Shown here: in pieces, positions 46,773-58,148 of the stretch | How positions within the stretch are numbered: position 1 is the stretch's first letter | Layout: the number at the start of each line of letters is the position of its first letter | Assembly: GCA_963854835.1 (NCBI GenBank) | Contig: OY978525.1 | Span: 110,368,917-110,432,916, forward strand | Reading direction: 5' to 3' | From: Megamerina dolium | Lineage: Eukaryota; Arthropoda; Insecta; Diptera; Megamerinidae | Length of the DNA: 64,000 bases | The notes under the pieces: generated by a model | What the model saw: only the letters and a program-made list of their open reading frames with translations | Database searches by the model: none | What the model was told of the DNA's origin: nothing | Position numbers and translations under genes: made by a program

Positions 46773-48742
46773 TTATACCCTGCATAATGCAATATGCATG
46801 GTATATTCATTTCGGTCAGATGTTTGTGTCCACTTGAAGGAATCTCCGGAGATATAGACATAGATATATATTCGTGATCAGCGTCGATTAAATTTTCGAT
46901 TTAACGATGTCCGTCCGTCCGTCCGTCCGTCCGTCCGTCCGTCCGTCCGTCTGTCTGTCACCTGGCTGGTTCGCACGATAACTTGAGTAAATATTGAGCT
47001 ATTTCGATGAAATTTGGCATAAGTAATCTATGATCCAAGGGTACGGAGGGGATTGATATTGGGCATGATCGGTCAATAACCACGCCCACACCAAGCATTC
47101 AAAGCGACTAACCTCGAAATTTTCAAAATCTTTAACTTGCTATAACTCACATAATATACCACTTGGGACAACAATATTTGGCACATAGACTTATATTATA
47201 CTACTATATAACCTCGCCAAAAGTGGTTGAGCCACGCCTACTTTTTAGCGTAGCTCTCATACAAAGTGTCTGTACTTCTTTTAAATTGAAACACCTGTAA
47301 CTTCTACAATCTTCTGTCTAGAATAACCATAATTGACACTTAGATTAACATGGTAGTCGGAAATAATATGGCAGAAAATCAGTGTGCCACGCCCACTCCT
47401 TTTTGGGTCTCTCATACAAAGTTGCGGAAATTAAAAAAATGTTACCGGTTATAACTTGCAAACTATTCAGCGTAGAATAACGAGATTTAAGGTGTGGATT
47501 AGTATTGTACGAGCAACTAGGCTCACAGAAAATGGGCGCACCACGCCCACTGTTTATCGTAGCCCCCATACAAATTTTAAATTGAAACAGCTGTAACTTC
47601 GACAATCTTCCGTCTAGAATAACCATAATTGACACTTAGATTAATATCGTAGTCTGCAAAAATCTGGCGGAAAATCAGTGTGCCACGCCCACTCCTTCAT
47701 GAGTCTCCCATACAAAGTCAAGGGAATTAAACTAAAACTTTTAAGCTCCATAACTTACAAACCATTTAGCGTAGGACAACGAGATTTAAGGTATGGATTA
47801 GTATTGTACGAGCAACTAGGCTCACAGAAAATGGGCGCACCACGCCCACTGTTTATCGTAGCCCCCATACAAATTTTAAATTGAAACAGCTGTAACTTCA
47901 GCAATCTTCCGTCTAGAATAACCATAATTGACACTTAGATTAATATCGTAGTCAGCAAAAATTTGGCAGAAAATCAGTGTGCCACGCCCACTCCTTCATG
48001 AGTCTCCCATACAAAGTCAAGGGAATTAAACTAAAACTTTTAAGCTCCATAACTTACAAACTATTTAGCGTAGGACAACGAGATTTAAGGTATGGATAAG
48101 CATTGTATGAGCAACTAGGCTCATAGGAAATGGGAGCGCCATGCCCACTGTTTAATTGCAGCCCCCATACAAAATGTCAGAAATTCTTTTAAATTTAAAC
48201 AGCTGTAACTTCGGCAATCTCCTGCCTAAAATAACCATTATTGACACTTAGATTAATATCGTAGTCGGTAATAAAATGGTAGAAAATCAGTGTGCCACGC
48301 CCACTCCTTCATAGGTCTCCCATACAAAGTCGAGGGAATTAAACTAAAATTTTAAGCTCCATAACTTACAAACCATTTAGCGTAGGACACCCAAATTTAA
48401 GGTGTGGATTGATATTGAAAAATTAATTAGATATACCAGAAAGAGATACGTCACGCCCACTTTTTATATAGCTTCCGTACAAAGTCTCGGATTTATCTTA
48501 AACATTAAAACACCCATAACTTACTAAATAATACGACTAGGTCAACCCATTGCAACCTATGTGGTTTAGTATTATAGGCAGAAATTGATCCTCCAAAATT
48601 GGTGAGGTACGCCTGCTTCTTAATGTAGGTCCTATACAAAGTAGTGGAAGAAAATGATGGATATACGAGCAAACTTTTTATATATATCTCTACATATGCA
48701 GGGTATAATTTGGTCGGCCCCAGCCGACTGTAAGGAGATTTT
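46773..48742 (+). mobile_element. DINE-1/Helentron-like element, copy B
   Basis: Same family as 15721-17310, in opposite orientation. 5' end TTATACCCTGCATAATGC; 3' subterminal repeat TATGCAGGGTATA; terminal hairpin GTCGGCCCCAGCCGAC; final bases TAAGGAGATTTTT. The CCGT microsatellite lies near the 5' end. About four complete ~300-bp tandem units follow (GTGTGCCACGCCCACTCC at 47382, 47678, 47977 and 48290). Within each unit a half-length repeat puts a CCACGCCC motif every ~150 bp. Non-coding; frames such as 47345-47635 are unit sequence. Confidence 0.78.
46910..46952. repeat. (CCGT)n microsatellite in Helentron-like copy B
   Basis: Roughly ten CCGT units, complementary to the GGAC tract of copy A. 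Confidence 0.9.
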
Positions 48743-49025
48743 TAGAATACAAAATATATAAAAGATAAAATATATTTTGCTTTGTGTGTAAGTCAACTCA
48801 CTGGTCTATTCCAATTAACCAGAAACTTGAGACACAGAGTGCGGTGAACAGTCAAAGTAGACTTACGCTCTTTTGAGTTATTTTTTACGAAGAGCTTCAT
48901 TCTAAAAACTCATGAAAGCAAGCAGTTCGAGATTTTTTCTCAGTAAATAAACTCACCGCGTCCCTTGCTCTTTTATTTTACTCTGAGCAAATTCAAAAGA
49001 GAATTCATCATACAGATGCAACAGA
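48743..49025. other. Spacer, no gene
   Basis: No supported feature. Confidence 0.4.
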
Positions 49026-50310
49026 AGTAGAATCATGGAATTTGAAAAATCATATGTAAAATTACGTTTAGGACTGTTCGGAGACAGAGGACAGAGACAG
49101 TTCCTTGGAGACTCGTATTAAAATTTTCGGGGATTATTTTCTCGGAACATTATCATCCTCTAACTACTATCCATATGGGTCATTTTGAACCTTTTTTCCA
49201 AAAATGAAGGGTTAAAGTTTTCGAAAAATGTATTCTACAGAAAATTTCACTAAGGGTCATCAAATAAAACTTGTACGAGTTATGAGTGACATGTAAAAAA
49301 CGAATTAAAATTTCAAGCATTTTATTCTTAATCATCGATTGCATCGTGTGATAGCTCCATGCCACAATTTGAGGGTCATTGGCCATCGGAAGTGAACCAA
49401 ACCAATCTCAAACGATAGCATTTCACTTCAGTAACAAATACCCTAATCCCTTTCTGCTCCAATATGTAACAATTTTTTTTACAATGGTTTCAAAATTTGG
49501 GATTTTCCGTCAAAAGTCTAATTATGGAATTTGAAAAATCATATGTACAATTAGGATAGTTCTTGTCTTCGGAAACTCATATTAAAAATGTCCTGGGATT
49601 ATTTTCTCGGAATATTTTAACCCTCTTTTCGTACCACCCGTATGAGTCAATTTGAATTTGGTCAAAGGTTAAAGTCTTCGACAAAGATATTCTCCAGAAA
49701 ATTTCGATAAGAATCACCGAAAACTAATAATTTGTATGAGTTATAGGTAACATGTAAAAAATGAATTAAAATTTTTTTCGGTCAAAAGAAGAATCATGGA
49801 ATTTGAAATATAATACGGAAAATTACATTTAAGATAGTTCTTGTCCTGAGAGATATATAGTAAAATTTTCGGAGAACTATTGTTTTTGGGACATTTTCAC
49901 CTTCTAGATCGAAAAATCCATTAAAAGTCTACATTTAAGAGGTGGTCAAGGGTTAAAGTCTTCGACAAAGATATTCTCCATAAAATTTCGATAAGAGTCA
50001 CCGAAGACAAATAATTTGCATGAGTTATAGGTTACGAATTAACTGTTAGAGATGATTATTAACATTTTCGGAAAATTATTGTTTTTGGAAAGTTTTAACC
50101 CTCTAGATACCACCTATATGGGTCATTTTGGACTTTTTTTTTTCGAAAAATCGCTAACACATATAAAAAAGCCCTAAAATGACCCATATTGGTGATGAGT
50201 AGAGGATTAATATGTTAAGAGAAAATAATCCTCAGAAAATTTTAATATTACTCCCCCAAGACAATAACTCGTATAAATGGGAGTATAATTGTTAGAAAAA
50301 GTGTTTTCAA
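49026..50310. repeat. Degenerate tandem-repeat region
   Basis: Phrases recur in order: ATCATGGAATTTGAAAAATC (49033, 49525 and 49794 with changes), GATTATTTTCTCGGAA, GGGTTAAAGTCTTCGACAAA, TATTCTCCAGAAAATTTCGAT, CATGTAAAAAATGAATTAAA. Units are unequal (about 490, 270 and 250 bp) and strongly diverged. No coding sequence is supported. Confidence 0.65.
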
Positions 50311-51818
50311 TAGAATGAATTTTACAGAAATAAGTTTTTAAATTTCTGCGTAAAATCTAAACAATATCATAGGTTTCAGACAGACAGTTTTGCTTCTCAT
50401 TTATTTACTGAGACCAAAATGAATAAGAAAATACTACCATAAAATATGTATTTTAAATATTAATACCCATATTATTAGACCAATAAAGTATAGAAAACAT
50501 AACATAATGATCTATAAATATAAATGCATGCACTTTATTTCAAATAATTAACCGGATTTTATTTAATTTCATTTGCCGATGATACTTATTTAAATATCAA
50601 ATTCACTAATTTAATTATTTACAATGCATATTCGAGCATGTGGAATTCATATACACTGTGTGTGTGTGTGTGTTGCACTATCTCATCCATATGCAAATAT
50701 GTAAATATATATAAATATATAAGTAAATGCTTAGATAAAGTTATGCTAGACGATCTGACTATCGTCCATTCGTTGTCTGAAATACATATTAAAATATAGT
50801 GCATACAATATATTTAATAAAACAATGTATTAGTCAAGGTGTCTACATAATATTATGTGATTTACCATCTGAATAATTTTAGCTAAGATACGACTGCTAC
50901 AAATACTATTACTACTACGTCAACATTGTTGATTATTTAAACGACCATTCATTTCATTCATTCATTCAAATGCAGACCCAAACTATATGAGTGTGTGTGT
51001 GTGTGCATGAGTATATAAACTGTGGCGATGAATACTTTTGAGCGATTATCCAAAATATGTTTTCTTCGCCGTCTTCTTCTTCTTTTTCTTTAAATTCTTC
51101 TTCTTCTTCTTCTTCTTCTTATTCGGTCTGCTTAAAAACTGCTATTGCCGGTGAAAATTTACTTGATGCTTGAATGCATTCGAATAGATATTATGTGTTG
51201 CTTTTCGAGTAACGCTAAACAATAGCACTACTACGTATACTTAAATTAAAACAATTTTCAACTAGAAACATTTTAAATGTTGCCATTATATGTACAGAAG
51301 CATTGTTTTATTTTAGACAAGTTTTATAATTGTTTTACTTCACTACTATTTGTTGTAATTATTACCAATTTTATTAGTTAATTGTTTAATAATATACATA
51401 TTAAGTGTCACAAAAAATAAATACTTTATTACCTATACTTATAGAGAAATTTGTAATCGTTGACTCAAATCTGTGATTGGTTGGTTGGTTGGTTGGTTTG
51501 TTCTTCCTACACAGTACAATAATTTTTTAGATTATAAAATACTTAATGTGTAATGTAATAAAATCTACCATTGTGTGCAATGTGGCCTACAAGCTTTGTA
51601 ACCAATGTGATATATTAAACACACTTTACTATTTACAGAGTTTTTTTTTAACAATTTTCAAATGTCACATAATAACTCATACGTATTCTAGAGTTACCCA
51701 AGTACAATTCATGCCAGAAGCAAAATCATTCTTCTTATATAAATCAATGAAAAACAAAATAATGCGTTCCAGATCGAAAATAGTACACACTAAAATATTT
51801 AAATATCAACTTTTATTA
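50311..51818. other. AT-rich spacer with (CTT)n, no gene
   Basis: Contains CT/CTT-rich DNA (51073-51120) and a (TTGG)n tract (51478-51499). No supported gene. Confidence 0.45.
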
Positions 51819-51820
51819 TA

Positions 51821-52203
51821 CATGGTGATTTTTTGGCAACCTTCATTTTGGCAACACTGTTTTTTGGCAGCTCAGCTGTTTTCGTGTAATATGTTACTGT
51901 CAAACATGTTCAGTTTGGTCAGTGCATCGTGCACTTTCTTGGGTTCAGTGACAAAGCTCATTTCTTGTTGAATGAATATGTTAACAATCAAAATTGCCGG
52001 ATTTGGTGTGAGGAACAGCCAAAAACATTGCAAGAACTGCCAATGCATTCCGAAAAATGCACTGTTTGGTACAGATTATGGGCCGGTGGCATCATTGGAC
52101 CGTACTTTTTCAAAGACGACGAAGGCAGAAAAGTTACTGTGAATGGCAAGCGCTACCGTGTGATGATTACAATTTTTTTTTTGTCCAAAATGGAAGAGCT
52201 GGA
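51821..52203 (+). mobile_element. rosa-type mariner (DD41D), copy C, fragment
   Basis: Plus strand. TA then terminal repeat CATGGTGATTTTTTGGCAAC. The N-terminal region breaks off at MLLSNMFSLV (~51920). The text resumes at FSDKAHFLLNEYVNNQNCRI (first catalytic Asp, ~51945), continues through ELPMHSEKCTVWYRLWAGGI and GPYFFKDDEGRKVTVNGKRY, and stops at MEELD (~52200). Its 3' half, including the last two catalytic Asp, is replaced by Tigger-like sequence. Confidence 0.83.
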
Positions 52204-53093
52204 CGTCTGTTACTTACTTTTCTGATAAAGTCCCCTCCGCATCTTTTTGCTGTAAAGCACAAAGTTCCACGAAAATTCGAGAATTCCCTCGGTAACACTT
52301 TCCCATGCCTTTCCAAATATTTTGTTACAGGCAACGATGTGGAAAGATCTTAACTTAGTGTGAGTTTGATTCCATCAGTCACTTCAAAGCAAAGCTGAAA
52401 AAGTCACTTCTGTCACTGGAAAAGTTCTTTAGTCTAGAGCTCTGTGAAGTTAGAAATAACTTGCTGGTCCATAAGCTAAAGTCATAGCGTGATGTTAGGA
52501 GGCAAAATGTAAATTTTGATGAATTTAAGCCCTTCGATGAGATCTCTGGTGAATGGGAAGGAGCGTTGTCCATAACAAGCAAGGCATGTACTAGCAAATC
52601 CATCTAAATCAAATATTTTATCATAGACTAAGCAAAAACTTTATTGACCCAATAAGTAAGAATGTCACGTATCACCCAAACATTGCTGTTGGACCTCCAT
52701 ATGACACTTAGTCTGGTCTTATCGACAATTTGCTTTTTACAGGTGCTTGGATTCTCTGAATGATAGATGAAGAGTGATTTTATTTTAAAATCATCTCTTT
52801 TTATTAGCACAAGAAAGCAGAGTAAAGCGATAAATCATTGATTTGTGGCCTGGCATTGTTTTCTCCTCTGCTGTTATATAGGGGTCGATTGACCATTTTT
52901 CCCAGAAAAGACCCATTTGGTCACAATTATGTATGTTTTTTAAAGTTTTCGAACCATCCCTTCCTTGCTTTAAACACTTCTTTCGTGCTTTTTCGTTGGC
53001 CGTTATACAAAACTTCTTTCGTTAAGCGAAACGTTTTTGTTCGTTATACGAAATGTTCGTTAAACGGGGCGTTCGTTAACCGAGGGTCCACTG
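52204..53093 (-). mobile_element. pogo/Tigger-type DNA transposon relic
   Basis: Minus strand. The terminal repeat at 53040-53093 reads (complement) CAGTGGACCCTCGGTTAACG followed by repeated TTCGT..AACGAA, typical of Tigger termini; TA follows at 53094-53095. Internal pieces: VIWRSNSNVWVIRDILTYWV (52640-52710; the WRANK.AW region) and LLVMDNAPSHSPEI (52545-52590; second catalytic Asp block). The 3' terminal repeat at the left is missing. Broken by stops throughout. Confidence 0.75.
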
Positions 53094-53095
53094 TA

Positions 53096-54661
53096 TGTCG
53101 CTCATAACGTTTTTTAAACGATACATGAGCACTTCGCAAGTACGTTGTCCATGGACTGCCTTTGCTATGCCTGCCATATGCATTTGTCTCTCTGAATCAG
53201 ATACTTTCAACTAGTTGTAATATTATTTGCATTTAGACTAACGGCTGCTTATTTTATTTCTGAAAGATATTTTTCTGCCTTAATTCGATGGAAATGTTCA
53301 TGAATTTCCTGGGTTGCGTTTATGACGGTATATATATTCTAAATTAGTTCTTATGACACTCTATGACAATGGACAGAAAAAAATAATGCCACAAAACTCT
53401 CTACCATTCAGAATCGGCGAATAGAAATAGGTCAATTGTAATAACGTAAACATGATTTATTTTGTCTATTTAAAGACACTTTATTTTTGCAAATAACTTA
53501 TGACTCATAAAAATCCATACTCTGCATTATCTGCATTTTTTTTTTTTCAATTTTATCTAAACTACATAAGATATGACGTAACAAAATTCTTGCATTGTGT
53601 AATAGGTGTATATTCGTATGTATGTTAATATACAATATTTCATTAGCAACCAACCCAGCTCAACATTTGGTTTGCAACATGTTGCTCAACTTATAATAAT
53701 GAATATATGACACTTTTGTTTCTCACAAGAAACAACAAATGTGTTTAAGAAAAACCTCTTACTCCAAATGATCACTTTCATTTTTTTGCTTTTGTTTTTG
53801 ATTTTTTTTAATTTTGTTTTTGTTTTTGAATACATAAAAATGCAATAATCCTATATATGGATTTGCTTGCTTTACTACAATTAACCTACATACATTTAAC
53901 AACAATTATGCAAGCAATTATGTCAAATATGCAACAATTAGAGATACAGTCTATATATACTCGTATGTGACTTTAAATATTATATTATGTTTGCTATGTA
54001 AAACTTTGTATATGTGTTTATACTATTTACATATACTTATGTATAAGTGCAGTACATATTGGGTTGTCGGAATAGTCACGACATGCATTTAAACTATTAT
54101 CGCCATCACAAACGGGTTAAATGTTAGTTATGACTGTTTAAAAGTCATTAAACAAATTCTTTATATGAAATATTTAATATTCTTTAATATATTTTTATAG
54201 AGAAAATATTAAAATTGAGTATTGGTTTTTTTTTTTTTTTTGCAACAAAATAATATGCAGAATCGAGTTTTCAAACCATATTCGATCTTATAGTTGTTGG
54301 TATTGTATCTTGCACAAAATGGTATCATATTTAATTAATAATTAAACAAAACTTCTCTTGTATTTAAATAAAATATTTTTTATTGAATAATTCAAAATTG
54401 TATTTAATTTTTGTTTTTTCGCAAATCTTGCCTCTTGTTGTGAAATCAGTTCATATTTTTCATTATTTATTTAACTATTGCTTATACATGCTAAGTATGT
54501 ATATAAATTGTTATTAATTTAATTTGAAATAGAATCAACTTCTTACGAGCATAGAAACAGAAACAACAGGTTTTGATTACATTTCTTCATTATTTTATTA
54601 TTTATCTTTATTATTATATAAAATATAATATTCATAGATTTACGACTGGCTATAGGGAATA
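53096..54661. other. AT-rich spacer, no gene
   Basis: No supported gene. A weak SINE-like phrase (CTCTACCATTCAGAATCGGC) at ~53398 is too short to call. Confidence 0.4.
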
Positions 54662-54663
54662 TA

Positions 54664-55836
54664 CGAAGGCGGATTGATAATGAAGCTACCTAAGTAGGAA
54701 AAAAACATTTTTTTTTTTTTTTCAAAAACCATTTATTTCTCAACATAGTCTCCTTTTACTTCGACACACTTAGTAAGACGATATTCCAACTCTTTTATAC
54801 CATCTGAATAATACAATTTCGGGAACCCCTCAAAATACGCGTTAGTTTCGGTAATCACTTCTTCGTTTGAGCTGAATCTTTTTCCTGCGAGCCACTTTTT
54901 CAAGTTTGGAAACAGGAAAAAGTCACTAGGAGCTAAATCTAGACTATAAGGTGGATGATCAACCAATTCGAAGTGTATTTCACGTAATTTTAGCATCGTA
55001 TCTAATGCTGTGTGAACCGGTGCGTTCTCTTGAAGAAAGAGCACTTTTTTCTTCTTTAAATGTGGTCGTTTTTTCTTGATTGCATCATTCAATTGATCCA
55101 ATAATGCACGATAATACTTTCCTGTGATTGTGGATCCTTTTTCAAGATAATCGATAAGCAATATTCCGAGTGCATCCCAAATTACAGTGGTCATAACCTT
55201 GCCAGCCGATTTCACTGCCTTCGCCTTCTTCGGAGCACTTCCACCAGCTTCCACCCATTGTTTCGATTGATTTTTGGTTTCAGGTGTGTAGTGGTGGACC
55301 CACGTTTCATCAACAGTTATTAATCGACGTTATTATCACGTCCAAACACCGCTGTGAAGTGGTCTCTCGAACTCCATTTTGTTCGACACTGAGCAAACGC
55401 GGCACCCATCTTGCCGATAGCTTTTTCATATGCAAATGTTCATGCAAAATGTTGAACACACGTTCATATGAGATGTTTACCATTTCAACAATCAACAAAC
55501 GATATCGAGGATTTTCTTGATATTTTCTTCAGTAACCACCTCTTTTGGCCTTTCTGTTGATGGTATTGTTGCAGTGCTTGTTCGGCCACGATTAAATTCA
55601 TCAATCCAATATTTTACCATGTAATCTGACGGAGCAGATTCACCGTAATGTTTATCAAGTTTTTCTTTTGTCTCTTTCGCCGTTTTCCCTTTCAATTCAA
55701 CAAAAGTTGGTTACTTCAAACGACTAGAAATTTTAACAGCTGACGTTTGACAGATCGCAATTTCAAAAAAAAAAAAGTTTCTGTGTTTGTGTTGCCTTTT
55801 TCGTACTTAGGTAGCTTCTTTATCAATCCGCCCTCG
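54664..55836 (-). mobile_element. mariner with well-preserved termini, irritans-like
   Basis: TA duplications (54662-54663, 55837-55838) flank terminal repeats of ~33 bp (CGAAGGCGGATTGATAATGA left, CGAGGGCGGATTGATAAAGA right) with two or three mismatches. Length 1173 bp. Related in its first bases to the element at 1817-3087, but a different family. Confidence 0.92.
54733..55710 (-). pseudogene. mariner transposase pseudogene, second Asp changed to Glu
   Basis: Starts near 55710 (ELKGKTAKETKEKLDKHYGE), then FNRGRTST...RPKEVVTEENIKKI, an internal gap, HLHMKKLSARWVPRLLSVEQ and a frameshift near 55330. The first catalytic block TVDETWVHHYTP (55275-55310) is intact. An open 173-codon stretch (54733-55254) follows: WDALGILLIDYL, then FLQENAPVHTAL, where the family has QDNA, so the second catalytic Asp is Glu (codon at ~55012). 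The third block SLDLAPSDFFLFPNLKKW is kept, apart from Ser-Leu-Asp in place of Ser-Pro-Asp. C-terminus VKGDYVEK. Loss of the second Asp alone should abolish cleavage. Confidence 0.87.
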
Positions 55837-55838
55837 TA

Positions 55839-56690
55839 TATATTAAATTTATAATTTGTTACTTAATAATTTCATTAAATAAAAACTCTACAAAATGCCA
55901 TAATCTGAAGTCATATTACATTACAAAAATCAAAAATCAGAATTAAATCTATTTGGTATATGCGTGAGCATTAGTATTAATGCGTGCTGAGTGATTTAAA
56001 TAATTTGATTGTGCATAGCTATTGTAATATATATGCTGGAATATGTGATATACTCGTATGTATACCACTTTCTTGCTCTTTTTGGAATACTTCACTCAAT
56101 TTCATTTCATTGTCAACACTTTTGGAACGTGTTCATGAGTTGTTTTCTTTTGCAATGACCCTTATAATAAATATTAATCAAAAAAGTATAATTATAATTA
56201 TTATTATTACACTGTTTTTTTATAAGTGTATTTTTAATTTGATGCATGCACGTACACAAACACTATCGTATTGTACGATCTGCTTTACGTCAACTTCCCA
56301 CTAACATTATTATTATATACGCACATTCATACAGTGGCACACCGAAAAAATCATGCAATGTATACTAGGCGGTGGGTTTAATCTAACTTCCGATTAATCC
56401 GATTAATTATTTGACTATTCAAAAATTATGTTATACAAAATATTGAACTACTTATTCTTTTAATAAGAATTTTGAATAATCAAAAAATTATCACTTTGAG
56501 AATTTCGTTGTCGAAATCATCACTCCTAAGTACTTCATTAGTTGAAGTATTTTGGGGCAAATAGTTTTTCGTGAATTTTCAATTGATTTTTTAAACAGCT
56601 GCCTTATTTTGGTATTTGATTTGACAATAAAGACGACGGCGCACATTATGCCTAAGGTCTAAACTACTTTTTTCACGAGTCATTTGTCAA
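55839..56690. other. AT-rich spacer, no gene
   Basis: No supported feature. The frame 55984-56304 is AT-rich and without motif. Confidence 0.4.
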
Positions 56691-56699
56691 AATCTGAAT

Positions 56700-56910
56700 C
56701 AAATCGATCGAAAATGGAAAAATCTGAATTTCGTGTGTTGATTAAACGTTATTTTTTTTTAGCAAAAATAAAATTTGCTTTTGTGAGCCAATTTTGCAGA
56801 AGATTTTGAATATGAAAAAGCTTGTCGCGAAATGGGTACCGCATTTGCTAGCATTGGACCAAAACCTCGATTACGAAACAACAAAAAAACGAATAGGGTC
56901 AGAGAGATGG
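56700..56910 (+). mobile_element. Internally deleted irritans-like mariner fragment
   Basis: MEKSEFRVLIKRYF (from 56714) matches the N-terminus of irritans-group transposases. About 20 codons later it joins NMKKLVAKWVPHLLALDQ, which normally lies ~110 residues downstream. The rest is missing, and no termini are recognised. Confidence 0.6.
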
Positions 56911-58058
56911 ATATGCACCACCCAGACAAAATATGCAGTAGTCGGTCGGGAAGGTTTTGCTGTTAGTTTTTAGATATCTTGAAAAAGGGAAAACAATCAC
57001 AACACAATATTATGCGTCTTCATTATACCTTTTAATTGTCACACTTTAAGGACAAAATCACTGTTTTCTGAAGGAATAGAAAGTTACAAGAAGTTGACAT
57101 AAAATGTGTCATTCCCTTTTGCGCCTGTTATTAATTGCAAAAGTAAGGTGAGAATACCTATTTCCATATACTTTGAAAAAATAATTGTGGGTTTCTGTAG
57201 ACTTATGATTTATGGGTTTTATAAAACAATTCGAAGGAAAATATTTCAAGAATTTTTAAGGGCTTTAATTTAATTAAGAAAAAATGGAAGTCAGGGGTTA
57301 CAAATTTAAGTTAGGCAAATATTTCAAGACTTTTTAAGGGCTTTAATTTAATTGAGAAGAATGTAAGTTAGTGTTTACAACCTTAAGTTCTTGAGTCTAT
57401 TAGGCGAATGGGACATCAGATATTAATGGTAACTGAAAAACAGATATTAATGGTAAAGAAAAAAAAAAATTTAGTACTCAAGTGGCATCTTTTCCACATA
57501 AACATTTCCGAATTTTTCAACAAATGTCAAATTTATAATAAAATGAATGTTTTCTTGTATTTTTCGAAAGGTTCAAAAGCGGTTAGGTAGGTTTTCAGTT
57601 AAGGAGTGAACAATACAAACTTATTTTCTTTGTATGCGGAGGCGACCCAATCAAATGATCACAGCCAAATAGCACTTTTTTTAGTTTTTCAAAAAAAATT
57701 ATGTTAGTTTTGTCAGTCCGGATATTGAATGGATGTTTTCATACTAAGATGGTGTGCATTAATAAATGGATGATAAAGCAAAACATTGCGCATAGTAAAA
57801 TCTTAATAAAAAAATATTGGAGAGTGAATTATTTTGCAAACTCCACAGCAATCATCTGTCCGTCCCACAAGCAATTTATGAAAATAGTATTATAACTGAA
57901 AAAAGTTTTGGTACAAGAATTTCGAAATATTAGAGGTGAAAAGATATGCACAGAAAATATTAAAACTAGAATAAGTAGAAAGAAAACGATAATAAATTTC
58001 TTAAAATATTTTTTATTGCAAACTGTATGAAAACTTTGTCCGATCAAAATCGTACTTT
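56911..58058. other. AT-rich spacer, no gene
   Basis: A short diverged direct repeat (AATATTTCAAGA..TTTTTAAGGGCTTTAATTTA at ~57238 and ~57318). No gene. Confidence 0.4.
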
Positions 58059-58060
58059 AA

Positions 58061-58148
58061 GGACCATTTTCACAGAGTTAACTCACAGTTAACTATTAGT
58101 TAACTCTATATTATTCTATGAGTTAACTTGCTAATGTGAAAATGGCCC
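58061..58148. mobile_element. Miniature inverted-repeat element (88 bp)
   Basis: GGACCATTTTCACA at the left pairs with TGTGAAAATGGCCC at the right. Flanks are TTTAA and TAAAT, compatible with a TTAA or TAA target. The core has four GTTAAC hexamers in both orientations. Confidence 0.65.

Noticed and set aside
53380..53450. Possible twelfth SINE copy
   Set aside because: Only short scattered similarity (CTACCATTCAGAATCGGC..AGAAATAGGTC); too weak to separate from chance.
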